This document shows, in pieces, positions 27,726 through 36,350 of a stretch of DNA of 64,000 bases. The translations under genes were made by a program, and so were the position numbers. Position 1 is the first letter of the stretch; every line of letters begins with the position of its first letter. The DNA is taken from the NCBI GenBank assembly GCA_934661195.1, contig CAKUJD010000001.1, positions 186,001 to 250,000 of the forward strand, in the 5' to 3' direction. The stretch is from an uncultured Muribaculaceae bacterium (GTDB lineage Bacteria > Bacteroidota > Bacteroidia > Bacteroidales > Muribaculaceae). Under the pieces are notes generated by a model that did no database searches, was not told the origin of the DNA, and saw nothing but the letters and a program-made list of their open reading frames with translations.

Positions 27726-29177
27726 TTAAAACTGGAAATAGATGAAACTCACGCCGTCCACTTCGCCCGTGAGCGCGATGTAAACAATCAGCGCTGCGGC
27801 GCTTGCTGTGCGCACCCACCGCCTGCGCGAGTGCATGAAGTGGCCCGGGGCAGGGCCGATATGCTCATCGCGCCACTCCTTGTAGAGCAATATGCACACC
27901 GACAGTGCACCCACGGTGAACAGCTGTGTCGACGCCGTGGTGAACAGCGGCCCGAAGTTGCCCCACATGCCGCGTGTGATGGTGCCGATGTCGGCCAGCG
28001 AGTTGGCGCGGAACATCATGGCTCCGTAGGCGCACAGCAGGAAGGTGAGCAGCTGCCGCGCCATGCGGTAGGCTTGCCTGGGAGCAAGGCCAAACCTGGC
28101 CTCAAGCCGCTTGCGCGGGCCGCTTGCGGCCTTGTCGATGGCCACCCACAGGCCGTGCCATGTGCCAAACATTATGTAGGTCCAGTTGGCGCCGTGCCAA
28201 ATGCCGCACACCACAAAGGTGATCAGCAGGTTGGCATAGGTGCGCCACTTGCCGCGGCGGTTGCCGCCGAGGGCTATGTAGATGTAGTCGCGCAGCCACG
28301 ACGACAGCGACATGTGCCACCGCCGCCAGAAGTCGGCCACGTTTTGCGCAAAAAACGGGCGCGCGAAGTTTTCGGTCACATTTATGCCAAGCAGCCGGCC
28401 CACGCCTATGGCCATGCATGAGTAGCCGGCAAAGTCGGTGTACATCTGCATCAGGTAGAGCAGCGAGGCCGCAATCAGTGTGGTGGAGTTGTGGCTGCCG
28501 CAGTTGTTAAACACCGCGTCGGTGTAGGGGCTGATGCGGTCGGCGATGCACATTTTCATGAAGAAGCCCCACAATATTGTCAGCCCGCCCGCACTGGCGT
28601 TGGCGGTGCTGAAGCGGCGCGGCCGTTGCAGCTGCCCCAGGAATGGGGCTGGGCGGTCGATAGGGCCCGACATGATGGTGGGGAAGAAGGCCACATAGGT
28701 GGCAAAGTCGGTGAGGCTGCCGCAGGCGTCCATGTTGCCCTTGCGCACCTCTATCACATAGCTCATCAGCTTGAAGGTGAAAAAACTGATGCCGATTGGC
28801 ATCACCACCTTCATTGTGGCCACATTGGCGTTGACTCCAATGGCGCGAAGCAGGGCTGTGAACTCTTGGATGCTGAAGTTGAGATATTTGAAATACCACA
28901 GCACGCCCACACCGGCCACTATGCCCGCTGCCGTGAGGCGGCTGGCTGCTGTGGGCGAGCTGGCGCGTCGGCTGGCAATGGCTTTGCCAAGGCCGAAAAA
29001 CACCACCGTAGCAGCTGCCAGCAGCGGCAGCATGCGCCAGTCGGCGTAGCCGTAGAAGGCATAGCTCGCCACCAGCAGCCATGCGTTTTGCCTGGCCGCG
29101 GTGCCGCGAGCCACTGTGTAGTAGGCCACCAGCACAATGGCGAAGAATATTGCGAAGTCTATCGAGTTGATCAGCAT
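27726..29177 (-). CDS. MBOAT-family O-acyltransferase (AlgI-like)
   Basis: A 483-residue polytopic membrane protein. The start MLINSIDFAIFFAIVLVAYY and the block FFPTIMSGPIDRPAPFL are typical of AlgI/DltB-like acyltransferases. The catalytic histidine is in CGIWHGANWTYIMFGTWHG (near 315-335), and NFARPFFAQNVADFWRRWHMSLS precedes it in two pieces. Such proteins move acetyl groups across the inner membrane for an SGNH partner, encoded next (26781). The start overlaps the stop of the polymerase-like gene by seven bases. Substrate is presumably the polysaccharide made by this locus. Confidence 0.92.
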   Translation of the reverse strand: MLINSIDFAIFFAIVLVAYYTVARGTAARQNAWLLVASYAFYGYADWRMLPLLAAATVVFFGLGKAIASRRASSPTAASRLTAAGIVAGVGVLWYFKYLNFSIQEFTALLRAIGVNANVATMKVVMPIGISFFTFKLMSYVIEVRKGNMDACGSLTDFATYVAFFPTIMSGPIDRPAPFLGQLQRPRRFSTANASAGGLTILWGFFMKMCIADRISPYTDAVFNNCGSHNSTTLIAASLLYLMQMYTDFAGYSCMAIGVGRLLGINVTENFARPFFAQNVADFWRRWHMSLSSWLRDYIYIALGGNRRGKWRTYANLLITFVVCGIWHGANWTYIMFGTWHGLWVAIDKAASGPRKRLEARFGLAPRQAYRMARQLLTFLLCAYGAMMFRANSLADIGTITRGMWGNFGPLFTTASTQLFTVGALSVCILLYKEWRDEHIGPAPGHFMHSRRRWVRTASAAALIVYIALTGEVDGVSFIYFQF

Positions 29178-30538
29178 TGTTTTAGTCGTGCGTGTTGTGT
29201 GTTGGTGGCGCCGTCGGCGCTTTGCGCCCCGTCGTCGTCAGCGGTTAGCTGCTTGGGCTTCTCCCACATGGTGAATGTGATGGTGTAGAACATCATGCCG
29301 AACACCAGCATTCGCGGCAGGTCGGCATACAGCAGCAGCATTATCACCGACAGCAGCGAGTAGAGCATGGTGCCGGGGTCGCGGCGCGGGTATAGCTTGG
29401 GCCTGATGCAATACAAGCCTATGTAGAACGCTATGAGCCACAGGGTGCCGAGGATGCCAAGTTGCAGGAATATGTGCAGCAGGTAGGGGTTGGTGCCAAA
29501 CACCAGCCACTGGTAGCGCTGTGCAAAGTCGGTGGCTTGCATGTGCTCCGAGCCGTTGAACAGGCCCATGCCGAATCCCAGCCACTCGTGGCCTGGGTTT
29601 TCTTCGAGCACGTTGGGCGTGAGCACGATTTTGGTGGCGCGCGGAATGTCGGGCAGCGCGCTGTCGTCATATTCCAGCATCCACGTCACGCCGCCCACGG
29701 CCTCCTCAATGTCGAGGTCTTCGTCGAAGAGGTAGCTGTTGAGCAGATAGTTGATGTCGGTGAAGTCGCTGTCTTCATCGGGCAGCACGGCGGCATACAC
29801 ATAGAATCCCAGCACGGCGGCCACAATGGCTGCCGGGGTCATCAGCAGCAGGCGCTTCACCATGGTGCGGTTGAACGGAATCAGCAGCACGAAGTAGAGC
29901 AGCAGCAGAATGAAGCTGATTTTTGTCTCGTTGAGAAATGTGGGCAGCAGCAATATCACGAGCCATTTGTTGGCCAGTATGCTGCGAAACAGGTTGTTGG
30001 GATCGTAGCGGCGGCGCATCAGGTAGAAGGAGAAGAAGTAGATGCTCCACGACACGGTGCCCGAAAACATGTTGCCTATCGAGCCGCCCCCGTGGTCGCA
30101 CGCGCCATAGCGTATGAACTGCCACGGCAGGCATATGGCTTGCAGGCACAGGAATATGAATGCCTGCTTGTCGAGCGACTTAAGAAATGTGTCGTGGCGC
30201 TCCTCGCTGTCCCACATGTAGCGCAGCGCCGGCACCAGAAACAGCACACTCACAAACACGCGCGTGCCGTTGGCCCATGTGATGAGCGGCACATGGTTGA
30301 ACCAGCACGTGCTGGCCAGGCTTATCACCACATAACTCACAAGAATGGCGATGTCGAACTTGTGGCGCAGTGTCCACAGGCCGGCCGCCACCACAATGGC
30401 GTCGGCCGCAATCATCACCGGTGTGCGCAGCGGCTCGATGAATGGCACTATCTCCTCGGCAATGAAGCCGAAAGTGGCCAGCATCCAGAATGCCGTGAAC
30501 AGCATGCGCTGCACCAGTATGTTTTTTTGCATCTTCAT
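29171..30538 (-). CDS. O-antigen polymerase/ligase-like membrane protein
   Basis: A 455-residue protein with about 10-11 predicted membrane segments and one large outside loop (near residues 255-335) rich in acidic residues. This layout is that of Wzy polymerases and WaaL-type ligases. These families diverge widely in sequence, so the call rests on topology and on position between the Wzc-like kinase and the MBOAT gene. The segment GHEWLGFGMGLFNGSEH in the large loop resembles the Wzy_C-type region. It would join repeat units on the periplasmic side. Confidence 0.72.
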   Translation of the reverse strand: MKMQKNILVQRMLFTAFWMLATFGFIAEEIVPFIEPLRTPVMIAADAIVVAAGLWTLRHKFDIAILVSYVVISLASTCWFNHVPLITWANGTRVFVSVLFLVPALRYMWDSEERHDTFLKSLDKQAFIFLCLQAICLPWQFIRYGACDHGGGSIGNMFSGTVSWSIYFFSFYLMRRRYDPNNLFRSILANKWLVILLLPTFLNETKISFILLLLYFVLLIPFNRTMVKRLLLMTPAAIVAAVLGFYVYAAVLPDEDSDFTDINYLLNSYLFDEDLDIEEAVGGVTWMLEYDDSALPDIPRATKIVLTPNVLEENPGHEWLGFGMGLFNGSEHMQATDFAQRYQWLVFGTNPYLLHIFLQLGILGTLWLIAFYIGLYCIRPKLYPRRDPGTMLYSLLSVIMLLLYADLPRMLVFGMMFYTITFTMWEKPKQLTADDDGAQSADGATNTQHARLKQC

Positions 30539-30601
30539 TCAGTTGTCCTCGTCGCGTTATGCAGTCGGCTCCGCCAATAGGTGAAACGGTGGGCCGGATA
30601 A

Positions 30602-32944
30602 TCACTTCTTGTCGTCGTCGCTGTTGTCGCCATAGCCGTAGCCATAGCCGTAGCCCTGGGTGGCCGTGCTGCTGTCGTTGAGCACCATGGCCACGTTTTT
30701 CAGCTGGCCGCGGCGCACCACTGTGTTGAAGTACTTGATGAGGCTGCGCTTGGTGTAGTTGGCGCGGGTCACATACACTACCGCGTCGGCATGGCGCGAC
30801 AGCGAGAAGGTGTCGCTCACCATGGCTATCGGGGCTGAGTCGACCACGATTATGTCGTAGCTGCGGCGCAGCTGCTCAAACATCTTGTCGACGCGCTCGG
30901 TGAGCAGCAGTTCGCTTGGGTTGGGCGGCACGGGGCCGCCCACCAGCACGTCGAGGCCGTCAACGTCGGGCGAGTGCTGCGGAAGGCTCTCGAAGTCGGT
31001 GCTTTCGCTGGCCAGGTAGCTGGTCACGCCAGGGGCGCTGCTGAGGTGAAGCATGTCGGCCAGCTTGGGGCTGCGTATGTCCATGCCCACCAGTGCCACG
31101 CGCTTGCCAAGCAGGGCAAACGCCGCGGCGATGTTGGCGCTCACAAACGACTTGCCCTCGCCGCTCACCGACGATGTCACAAGCAGCACTTTCTGCTCGG
31201 GCGACGTGAGCAGGAACTGAATGTTGTTGCGAATCAGGCGGAACAGCTCCACTATCGACGACGTCTTGCCGGGCTTCACCACCAGAGGGCTGCGGTGGCG
31301 GTTGTGGCACACCTCGCCAATCACGGGCACTTGCACGAGCTCTTGAAGCTCCTCGGTGGAGGCAAACTTGGTGTTGAACAGGCGCTTGAGGTAGAATCCG
31401 AACAGTGGCAGCAGCACTCCCGCCACAAGGGCGGCAAACACTACCATCATGGGCTTGGGCGCTATGGGCTCGCTTTGAGCAAAGGCGTGGTCCACAATCT
31501 TGCCCTTGGGCGTGGTGGCTGCAAGCAGCAGCGCGTTTTCCTCGCGCTTTTGCAGCAGGAAGGTGTAGAGGGTGTTCTGTATGCCTTGCTGGCGGTAGAG
31601 GTTGCGTGCCTCGCGCTCCTGCGTGGGCATCTGGCTCATTTCGCCCAGCGACTTGCTGTCGGCGCTGCTGGCCTGCTGGTGCTGGATGTTGATGGCGCGT
31701 AGCGTGTTGTCGATGCCGCGCTGCACATTCACGCGCATGGCGGCTATCTGTTCATCGATGTCGCGCAGAGCCAGGTTGCCGGGCTTGGCGCTGGCCTCAA
31801 GGCGCGCCCGCTCCAGAATCAGGCGGTTGTAGGCGGCGATGGGGGCTGCAGCTGCGGTCGAGTCAACCGAGAATGGAATGTAGCTGTCGCGGTTCTTGGG
31901 GTCGCGTATGAAGTCCTTGATCATCTGCGCCAGGCGGTATTTTGTCTCAAGTTCCATGGCGGCGCGCTCGGCCAGGGTCTGTTTGCCAAACAGGGTCTTT
32001 GTCTGCGTCTCCACGTCATATATGCCGTTGGCCTTCTTGTAGGCCTCAATGTCGGCCTCGCTCTTGGTGAGCTCGGTGTAGATGAGGCCCAGGCGCTCGT
32101 TGATGAACTTGCCTGTGTTCACAGCCATCTCGTTTTTCTCCTCCTGCCCGCGCTCGTTGTAGAGTTCCATCAGTGTGTTCAGCACGTCCTTGCCGCGCTT
32201 GGTGTTGGTCTCGCTGATGTCCATGTATATGGCGTTGCTCTTCTTGGTGAGAATCTTCACCGTCATGTCCTTCTCTAAGGCCTCGGCTTTTAGCACGTTG
32301 CCGGTGACCGACGCTGTGATCTTAGTCTCCTTGCCGGGCTTGAAATATTGCGTGCGGGCCACTTGGAAGATGCCGTAGGGCGTCTTCACCATCACGGGCA
32401 GCGTGGCGCCGGTGACTTCGGCCAGAGTCTTGAAGCGGCCCTTTTTCACCTTGATGTCGGCCTTGCCGGCCTTGTCGATGTTGATTTTGAACTGCATCGA
32501 GGTGCTCAGTGTGTCAAACAACTCGTCGGGGGCGTTGATTTCCACGGGCGAGTCGCCATAGTGGTCGGTGTGCTTCATAAAGCCGTCCTTCTCAACATAG
32601 CTGCGGTTGATTTTCAGCTTGTTGATCATCTTGTTCTTGAGCTCTTGCGAGCCCATCACCACCACCTCGTCGTCCACCTTCGAGCCGCCAAGGTCGCCCA
32701 GGCTGAGGCTCTTAAGCAGCGATGCTCCGGCGCTCGAGCCGTTGTCGTCCTGCGCCACGAGTATGGTAGATGTCACAAGATAGGTGGGCGACTTCACTTT
32801 AAGGTAGAGCACTGCCAGCCCGAGGCACACCACCACCGATGCGGCAAACACCCACCAGTAGCGCTTGTATTTATTTAATATTGCGCCGAAGTCAATCATC
32901 GGCTCGCTTTGCTGTGCGTTGTTAGAACTTTGATTTTGGCTCAT
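30602..32944 (-). CDS. Wzc-like polysaccharide co-polymerase and tyrosine autokinase
   Basis: A 780-residue inner-membrane protein. It has a Wzz domain with the first helix at about 33-50 and the second near 490-510, a long periplasmic coiled-coil region (about 240-430), and a cytoplasmic BY-kinase. Walker A is SSVSGEGKSF (near 592-601), Walker A' is LVGMDIRSP (near 620), and Walker B is IIVVDSAPIA. The C-terminus is a tyrosine-rich tail of repeated Gly-Tyr followed by DNSDDDKK, the autophosphorylation cluster. It controls chain length and export together with the Wza-like protein 49 bases upstream. No partner tyrosine phosphatase gene is present in the window. Confidence 0.94.
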   Translation of the reverse strand: MSQNQSSNNAQQSEPMIDFGAILNKYKRYWWVFAASVVVCLGLAVLYLKVKSPTYLVTSTILVAQDDNGSSAGASLLKSLSLGDLGGSKVDDEVVVMGSQELKNKMINKLKINRSYVEKDGFMKHTDHYGDSPVEINAPDELFDTLSTSMQFKINIDKAGKADIKVKKGRFKTLAEVTGATLPVMVKTPYGIFQVARTQYFKPGKETKITASVTGNVLKAEALEKDMTVKILTKKSNAIYMDISETNTKRGKDVLNTLMELYNERGQEEKNEMAVNTGKFINERLGLIYTELTKSEADIEAYKKANGIYDVETQTKTLFGKQTLAERAAMELETKYRLAQMIKDFIRDPKNRDSYIPFSVDSTAAAAPIAAYNRLILERARLEASAKPGNLALRDIDEQIAAMRVNVQRGIDNTLRAINIQHQQASSADSKSLGEMSQMPTQEREARNLYRQQGIQNTLYTFLLQKREENALLLAATTPKGKIVDHAFAQSEPIAPKPMMVVFAALVAGVLLPLFGFYLKRLFNTKFASTEELQELVQVPVIGEVCHNRHRSPLVVKPGKTSSIVELFRLIRNNIQFLLTSPEQKVLLVTSSVSGEGKSFVSANIAAAFALLGKRVALVGMDIRSPKLADMLHLSSAPGVTSYLASESTDFESLPQHSPDVDGLDVLVGGPVPPNPSELLLTERVDKMFEQLRRSYDIIVVDSAPIAMVSDTFSLSRHADAVVYVTRANYTKRSLIKYFNTVVRRGQLKNVAMVLNDSSTATQGYGYGYGYGDNSDDDKK

Positions 32945-32993
32945 AAACGAGAATATGTGAGTTCTTTAGTTTTGTTGTGTTGGGTCTGTATTC

Positions 32994-33797
32994 TTATTTC
33001 ACTGTGAGTGCTATCACCAGCGACGCTATCACCGAGGCCATGCTCACCACGGTGGAGATGGTCGACAGCTTGTAGGCGTTGTTTTGGTTGTATTTTGAGT
33101 TGTCGATCTTGATCTTGTTGGGCTCCACATACACCACATCGTTTTGCTGCAGATAGAAGCAGGGCGACGAGAACACGCTGTCCGACGCCAGGTTGATGCG
33201 CGTGAATGTCTTGTTGCCGTCCACTTCGCGTATCACCATCACGTTGTCGCGGCGGCCAAACTCGGTGAGGTCGCCGGCGTCGCTCAGGGCGTCGAGCACG
33301 GTGTAGCGCTGCTGCTGCACATATATTTTGTGCGGGCTCTTCACTTCGCCCATCACATCCACGTTGAAGCCAAGCAGCTCGACGCGCACAAACGGGTCTT
33401 TCACGTCGCGGCTCACCATGGTCTTGATGGTTTGTGCTATTTCGCTTGTGGTTTTGCCCTTTACGTAAATCTCGCCCAGGTTGGGGATGGCAATGTTGCC
33501 CTTGCTGTCCACAATGTAGGTTTGCACGCGGTTGTTGCCCTGCGTGGTCAGCTCGCCGCGGCGCGCGGCGTTGGTCATGGGCTGGTTGTAGGCCACTGTG
33601 GCATCGGGCACGGCCGACGAGATGGTTATCACCAGCTCGTTGTCGGGCTGGATGCGTATTTCTGGCACTGCGCTCTGCGGCAGCGCACCCTGCTTGTAGG
33701 CGGCCAGGTTTCTGAAATAGCCCAGGTTGTTCTCGCTGGAGCCGCATGACGTGAGCATGAGTACTGCGGCAACTATGAGTAGTAAAGCTTTTTTCAT
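32994..33797 (-). CDS. Wza-like polysaccharide export lipoprotein
   Basis: A 267-residue outer-membrane lipoprotein with a lipobox ending at Cys18 (LMLTSCGS). A polysaccharide export (Poly_export) domain follows (IRIQPDNELVITIS, near 48-62), then an SLBB-type segment (VDVMGEVKSPHKIYV near 150). A C-terminal hydrophobic helix (near 240-265, VVSMASVIASLVIALTV) follows VVYVEPNKIKIDN. It forms the export channel for the polysaccharide made by this locus. First gene of the operon, with an exact promoter at 33947-33978 and a leader of about 140 bases. Confidence 0.93.
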   Translation of the reverse strand: MKKALLLIVAAVLMLTSCGSSENNLGYFRNLAAYKQGALPQSAVPEIRIQPDNELVITISSAVPDATVAYNQPMTNAARRGELTTQGNNRVQTYIVDSKGNIAIPNLGEIYVKGKTTSEIAQTIKTMVSRDVKDPFVRVELLGFNVDVMGEVKSPHKIYVQQQRYTVLDALSDAGDLTEFGRRDNVMVIREVDGNKTFTRINLASDSVFSSPCFYLQQNDVVYVEPNKIKIDNSKYNQNNAYKLSTISTVVSMASVIASLVIALTVK

Positions 33798-33946
33798 TAC
33801 AATATTACTATGAGTGTGTGATGCGATGTTTTATAATTATAATATATGTATTAACGCACACCAAGGCCGCAATATTTTGCCGTGACGCAAAAATAATGCC
33901 GCTTCCATTGTAGTGCGATGGGCGGCGTGCGGCGCGTTGCGCACTG

Positions 33947-33978
33947 CAAAGTTAGCACAAATCGGCCACAGCGCCAAA
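33947..33978 (-). promoter_or_regulatory. Promoter of the wza-wzc polysaccharide operon
   Basis: Minus strand: TTTG (33975-33978), 20 bases, TAACTTTG (33947-33954). The wza-like ATG at 33797 is about 140 bases beyond the expected start of transcription, leaving an AT-rich leader that includes the palindrome TTATAATTATAA. No UpxY-type antiterminator gene is seen nearby. A second TAACTTTG on the plus strand (34058-34065) faces the divergent glycosyltransferase gene. Confidence 0.85.
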
Positions 33979-34057
33979 TGCCCGCTGCGGCTGCCCCAAA
34001 GTGCCGCAATGCCTGAAAAATGTGCCACGCCATTACGCGTGACTAACGAAATAGCAG

Positions 34058-34065
34058 TAACTTTG
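34058..34065 (+). promoter_or_regulatory. -7 element for the plus-strand glycosyltransferase and acyltransferase genes
   Basis: TAACTTTG, exact, 30 bases before the ATG at 34096. No clear -33 TTTG. It is divergent from the wza promoter, so the two halves of the polysaccharide region share one control gap of 298 bases. Confidence 0.55.
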
Positions 34066-34095
34066 TGCTGCGAATAATGTTTAGACTACACAAAA

Positions 34096-35274
34096 ATGCA
34101 TATTTCATTCATAATATCTCCGGTTGTGATTGCTTTGCTCTCCACGGGCTTTGTGGCTTTGGCCGCGGTGGTGTGGTGGCACTGGTCGCGCGCCACGAGG
34201 CTGCGCCGCTTTGCCTCGCGCTATGAGCAGGAGCGTGAATACGCCTCCCAGCTGCCGCCTGTGAGCGTGGTGGTGAGCGCGCACAACGACGCCGACTGCC
34301 TGCAGCGCTTTTTGCCGTCGCTGCTCGAGCAGGACTACCCCGCCGACTTCGAGGTGGTGGTGGTCGATGACGGCTCGTGCGACACCAGCGCCGATGCGCT
34401 GAGCGCGCTCGTGGCCCAGTATGGCAATCTGCGTGTCACGTTCATCCCCGACGACACCCGCGCCCTGTCGCGCAAAAAGCTGTCGATAATGGTGGGCATC
34501 AAGGCCGCCAAGCACGACATTGTGCTCACCACCTGCGCCAACTGCCGCCCCGACAGCCCGCAATGGCTGCGGCTGATGATGCGCAACTTCACCCCCGGCA
34601 CCGATGTGGTGCTTGGCTACTCGCACATTGAGGCCGATGCCGACCGCGGCATTGGCCGCCGCTACCGTGCCTTCGACGCCGCCTCGTGTGGCTGCCAGTG
34701 GCTCAATGCTGCCATCAAGGGTAACCCCTACCGCGGTGACGGCAACAACCTGGCCTATCGCAAGCGCTGCTTCTTTGAGCGCAACGGTTTTGCCAGTTCG
34801 CTCGACTTGCGGTGGGGTGAGGACGACGTGTTTGTGAGCGAGATAGCCACAGGGGCCAATACCCGTGTCGAGATCGATCCCGACGCCATGGTCACCGTTG
34901 AGCACGACGATGCTGTGCTGGCACACCGCCGCCTTAAGCTGCGCCGCGACTTCACGGCGCGCCGCCTGCCGCGTCTGCCGTTTGCCGTGCAGGGCCTTAT
35001 GAGCGTGCTGGCCTATGCCGGCGTGGCCTGCACTGCCGCCGCTGTGGCCCTCGACTGGGCCAATGTGGTGACCGATGCCGTGGCGGCTGTGGTGATATTG
35101 GCCGCGGCAGTGGCTGTGATGCCGGCTGTGGGCCGCTGCTGCCGCTTGCTGGGGCTGCGCCGCCTGCGCCTCATGGCGCCGGTGATGGTGCTGTGGCGCC
35201 CGCTGGTCGACATCGTCTACATGCTGCGCGCAACCCGCGACCATGACAATAACTACACGTCTATTATCGACTGA
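34096..35274 (+). CDS. Membrane-bound family 2 glycosyltransferase
   Basis: A 392-residue enzyme with an N-terminal membrane helix (residues 7-28), a GT-A domain and two or three C-terminal hydrophobic segments (about 300-350). Motifs: VSVVVSAHNDADCL, VVVVDDGSCDTS (DDG near 94-96), a LTTCANCRPDSP segment at the usual DXD place, and the late LRWGEDDVFVSE, which resembles the ED and QxxRW-type acceptor region. Layout is that of processive or membrane-linked transferases of the poly-GlcNAc synthase kind. First gene of a plus-strand group with two acyltransferases. Confidence 0.85.
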   Translation: MHISFIISPVVIALLSTGFVALAAVVWWHWSRATRLRRFASRYEQEREYASQLPPVSVVVSAHNDADCLQRFLPSLLEQDYPADFEVVVVDDGSCDTSADALSALVAQYGNLRVTFIPDDTRALSRKKLSIMVGIKAAKHDIVLTTCANCRPDSPQWLRLMMRNFTPGTDVVLGYSHIEADADRGIGRRYRAFDAASCGCQWLNAAIKGNPYRGDGNNLAYRKRCFFERNGFASSLDLRWGEDDVFVSEIATGANTRVEIDPDAMVTVEHDDAVLAHRRLKLRRDFTARRLPRLPFAVQGLMSVLAYAGVACTAAAVALDWANVVTDAVAAVVILAAAVAVMPAVGRCCRLLGLRRLRLMAPVMVLWRPLVDIVYMLRATRDHDNNYTSIID

Positions 35275-35318
35275 AAAATGGGCTCTTGACGCCCGCAAAA
35301 ATCTGAAAAAAAATCGCA

Positions 35319-36350
35319 ATGTACCACCATCATGGCACACAGAAGCACAGCTTCGGGGCGTTCACGGCATGGCGCGCACTTGCCGCGCTGAGCATTGTGC
35401 TGTTTCACTATGAGGTGGCCGGATTCAGCCGCCCCACATGGTTTGGTGTGTCGATGTTTTTCGCCATGAGCGGCTTCCTGCTCGCTTGGCACCACGCGCC
35501 GCAAATGGCGGAGTGCAGTCTTAGGCGCGCCTTTGTGCTGACCCATGTGCCAAGGCTGTATTTCATCAACTGGCTCGCGCTGCTGCTGTTGTTTCCGCTG
35601 GGGGCGCTTGCCCATGGGCGGTGGCTGCTGCCCGACGCGCTGCTGCTGCAGGCGTGGCTGCCGTGGCACGATGCGGTGTTCTCGGGCAACTCCGTGGCTT
35701 GGTTTCTGAGCGCGCTTGTGCTGTGCTATTGTGCCTTTCCGCTGCTGGCGCGTGCCGTGGCCGCCGCCCCGTGGCGGCTGTGCCTGCTCGCGGTGGCGGC
35801 AATGGCGGCCTTACAGTGTGCGCTGGTGCAGTGGGTGGGCGGCGATGCCGCTTACACGTTTCCGCTGAGCCGTATTCAGGACTTTGCGCTGGGCGTGGTG
35901 CTGTGCCGCCTTGCCCGCAGCCGTCACACGGCGGGAAAGGCCACGTCATGGCAGTTGCTGGCTGTGGCCATTGTGGCTGTGGCTATGGCTGTGAGCTGGC
36001 TGTGGCCCGAGAGGCTTGCCGGCTACGACTCGGTGGTGCTGTGGTGGCTGCCCGTGGCTGCCGTGCTCATGGCTTTCTCGCTCGACGGCGGTTGGCCTGC
36101 CAAGCTGATGGCTCACTGCGCACCGCTGCAGTGGGTGGGCGCGATGTCGATGGAGGTGTATGCGCTGCAATGCGTTGCACCCCAAGTGTGGAACCGCGTG
36201 CTTGCCCCCGTGGCGGCCCACTTTGGCTGGGCCGGAGCCTACCGGCACTATGCGCTGCCCAGCGTGGCGCTGCTGCTGGTGCTGGCATGGGCGGCGCGCA
36301 AGTATGTCACCGCGCCCCTGTGGCGCAAACTCGGCATGCGCCATGATTAA
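35319..36350 (+). CDS. Acyltransferase family 3 (OafA-like) membrane protein
   Basis: A 343-residue protein with about ten hydrophobic helices. The N-terminal FTAWRALAALSIVLFHYE (12-29) contains the RxxA-x-H pattern of acyltransferase-3 proteins, and FFAMSGFLLAWHH follows. These proteins O-acetylate sugars of polysaccharide or lipopolysaccharide across the inner membrane. It lacks the extra C-terminal SGNH domain found in larger relatives. The next gene, a second protein of the same family, starts inside its last codons (8-base overlap), so the two are coupled. Confidence 0.87.
   Translation: MYHHHGTQKHSFGAFTAWRALAALSIVLFHYEVAGFSRPTWFGVSMFFAMSGFLLAWHHAPQMAECSLRRAFVLTHVPRLYFINWLALLLLFPLGALAHGRWLLPDALLLQAWLPWHDAVFSGNSVAWFLSALVLCYCAFPLLARAVAAAPWRLCLLAVAAMAALQCALVQWVGGDAAYTFPLSRIQDFALGVVLCRLARSRHTAGKATSWQLLAVAIVAVAMAVSWLWPERLAGYDSVVLWWLPVAAVLMAFSLDGGWPAKLMAHCAPLQWVGAMSMEVYALQCVAPQVWNRVLAPVAAHFGWAGAYRHYALPSVALLLVLAWAARKYVTAPLWRKLGMRHD

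Noticed and set aside
36160..36342. Upstream extension of the second acyltransferase-3 gene
   Set aside because: It overlaps the end of the first acyltransferase in another frame, and the extension is Cys/Pro/Trp-rich without family similarity; the start at 36343 fits the family.
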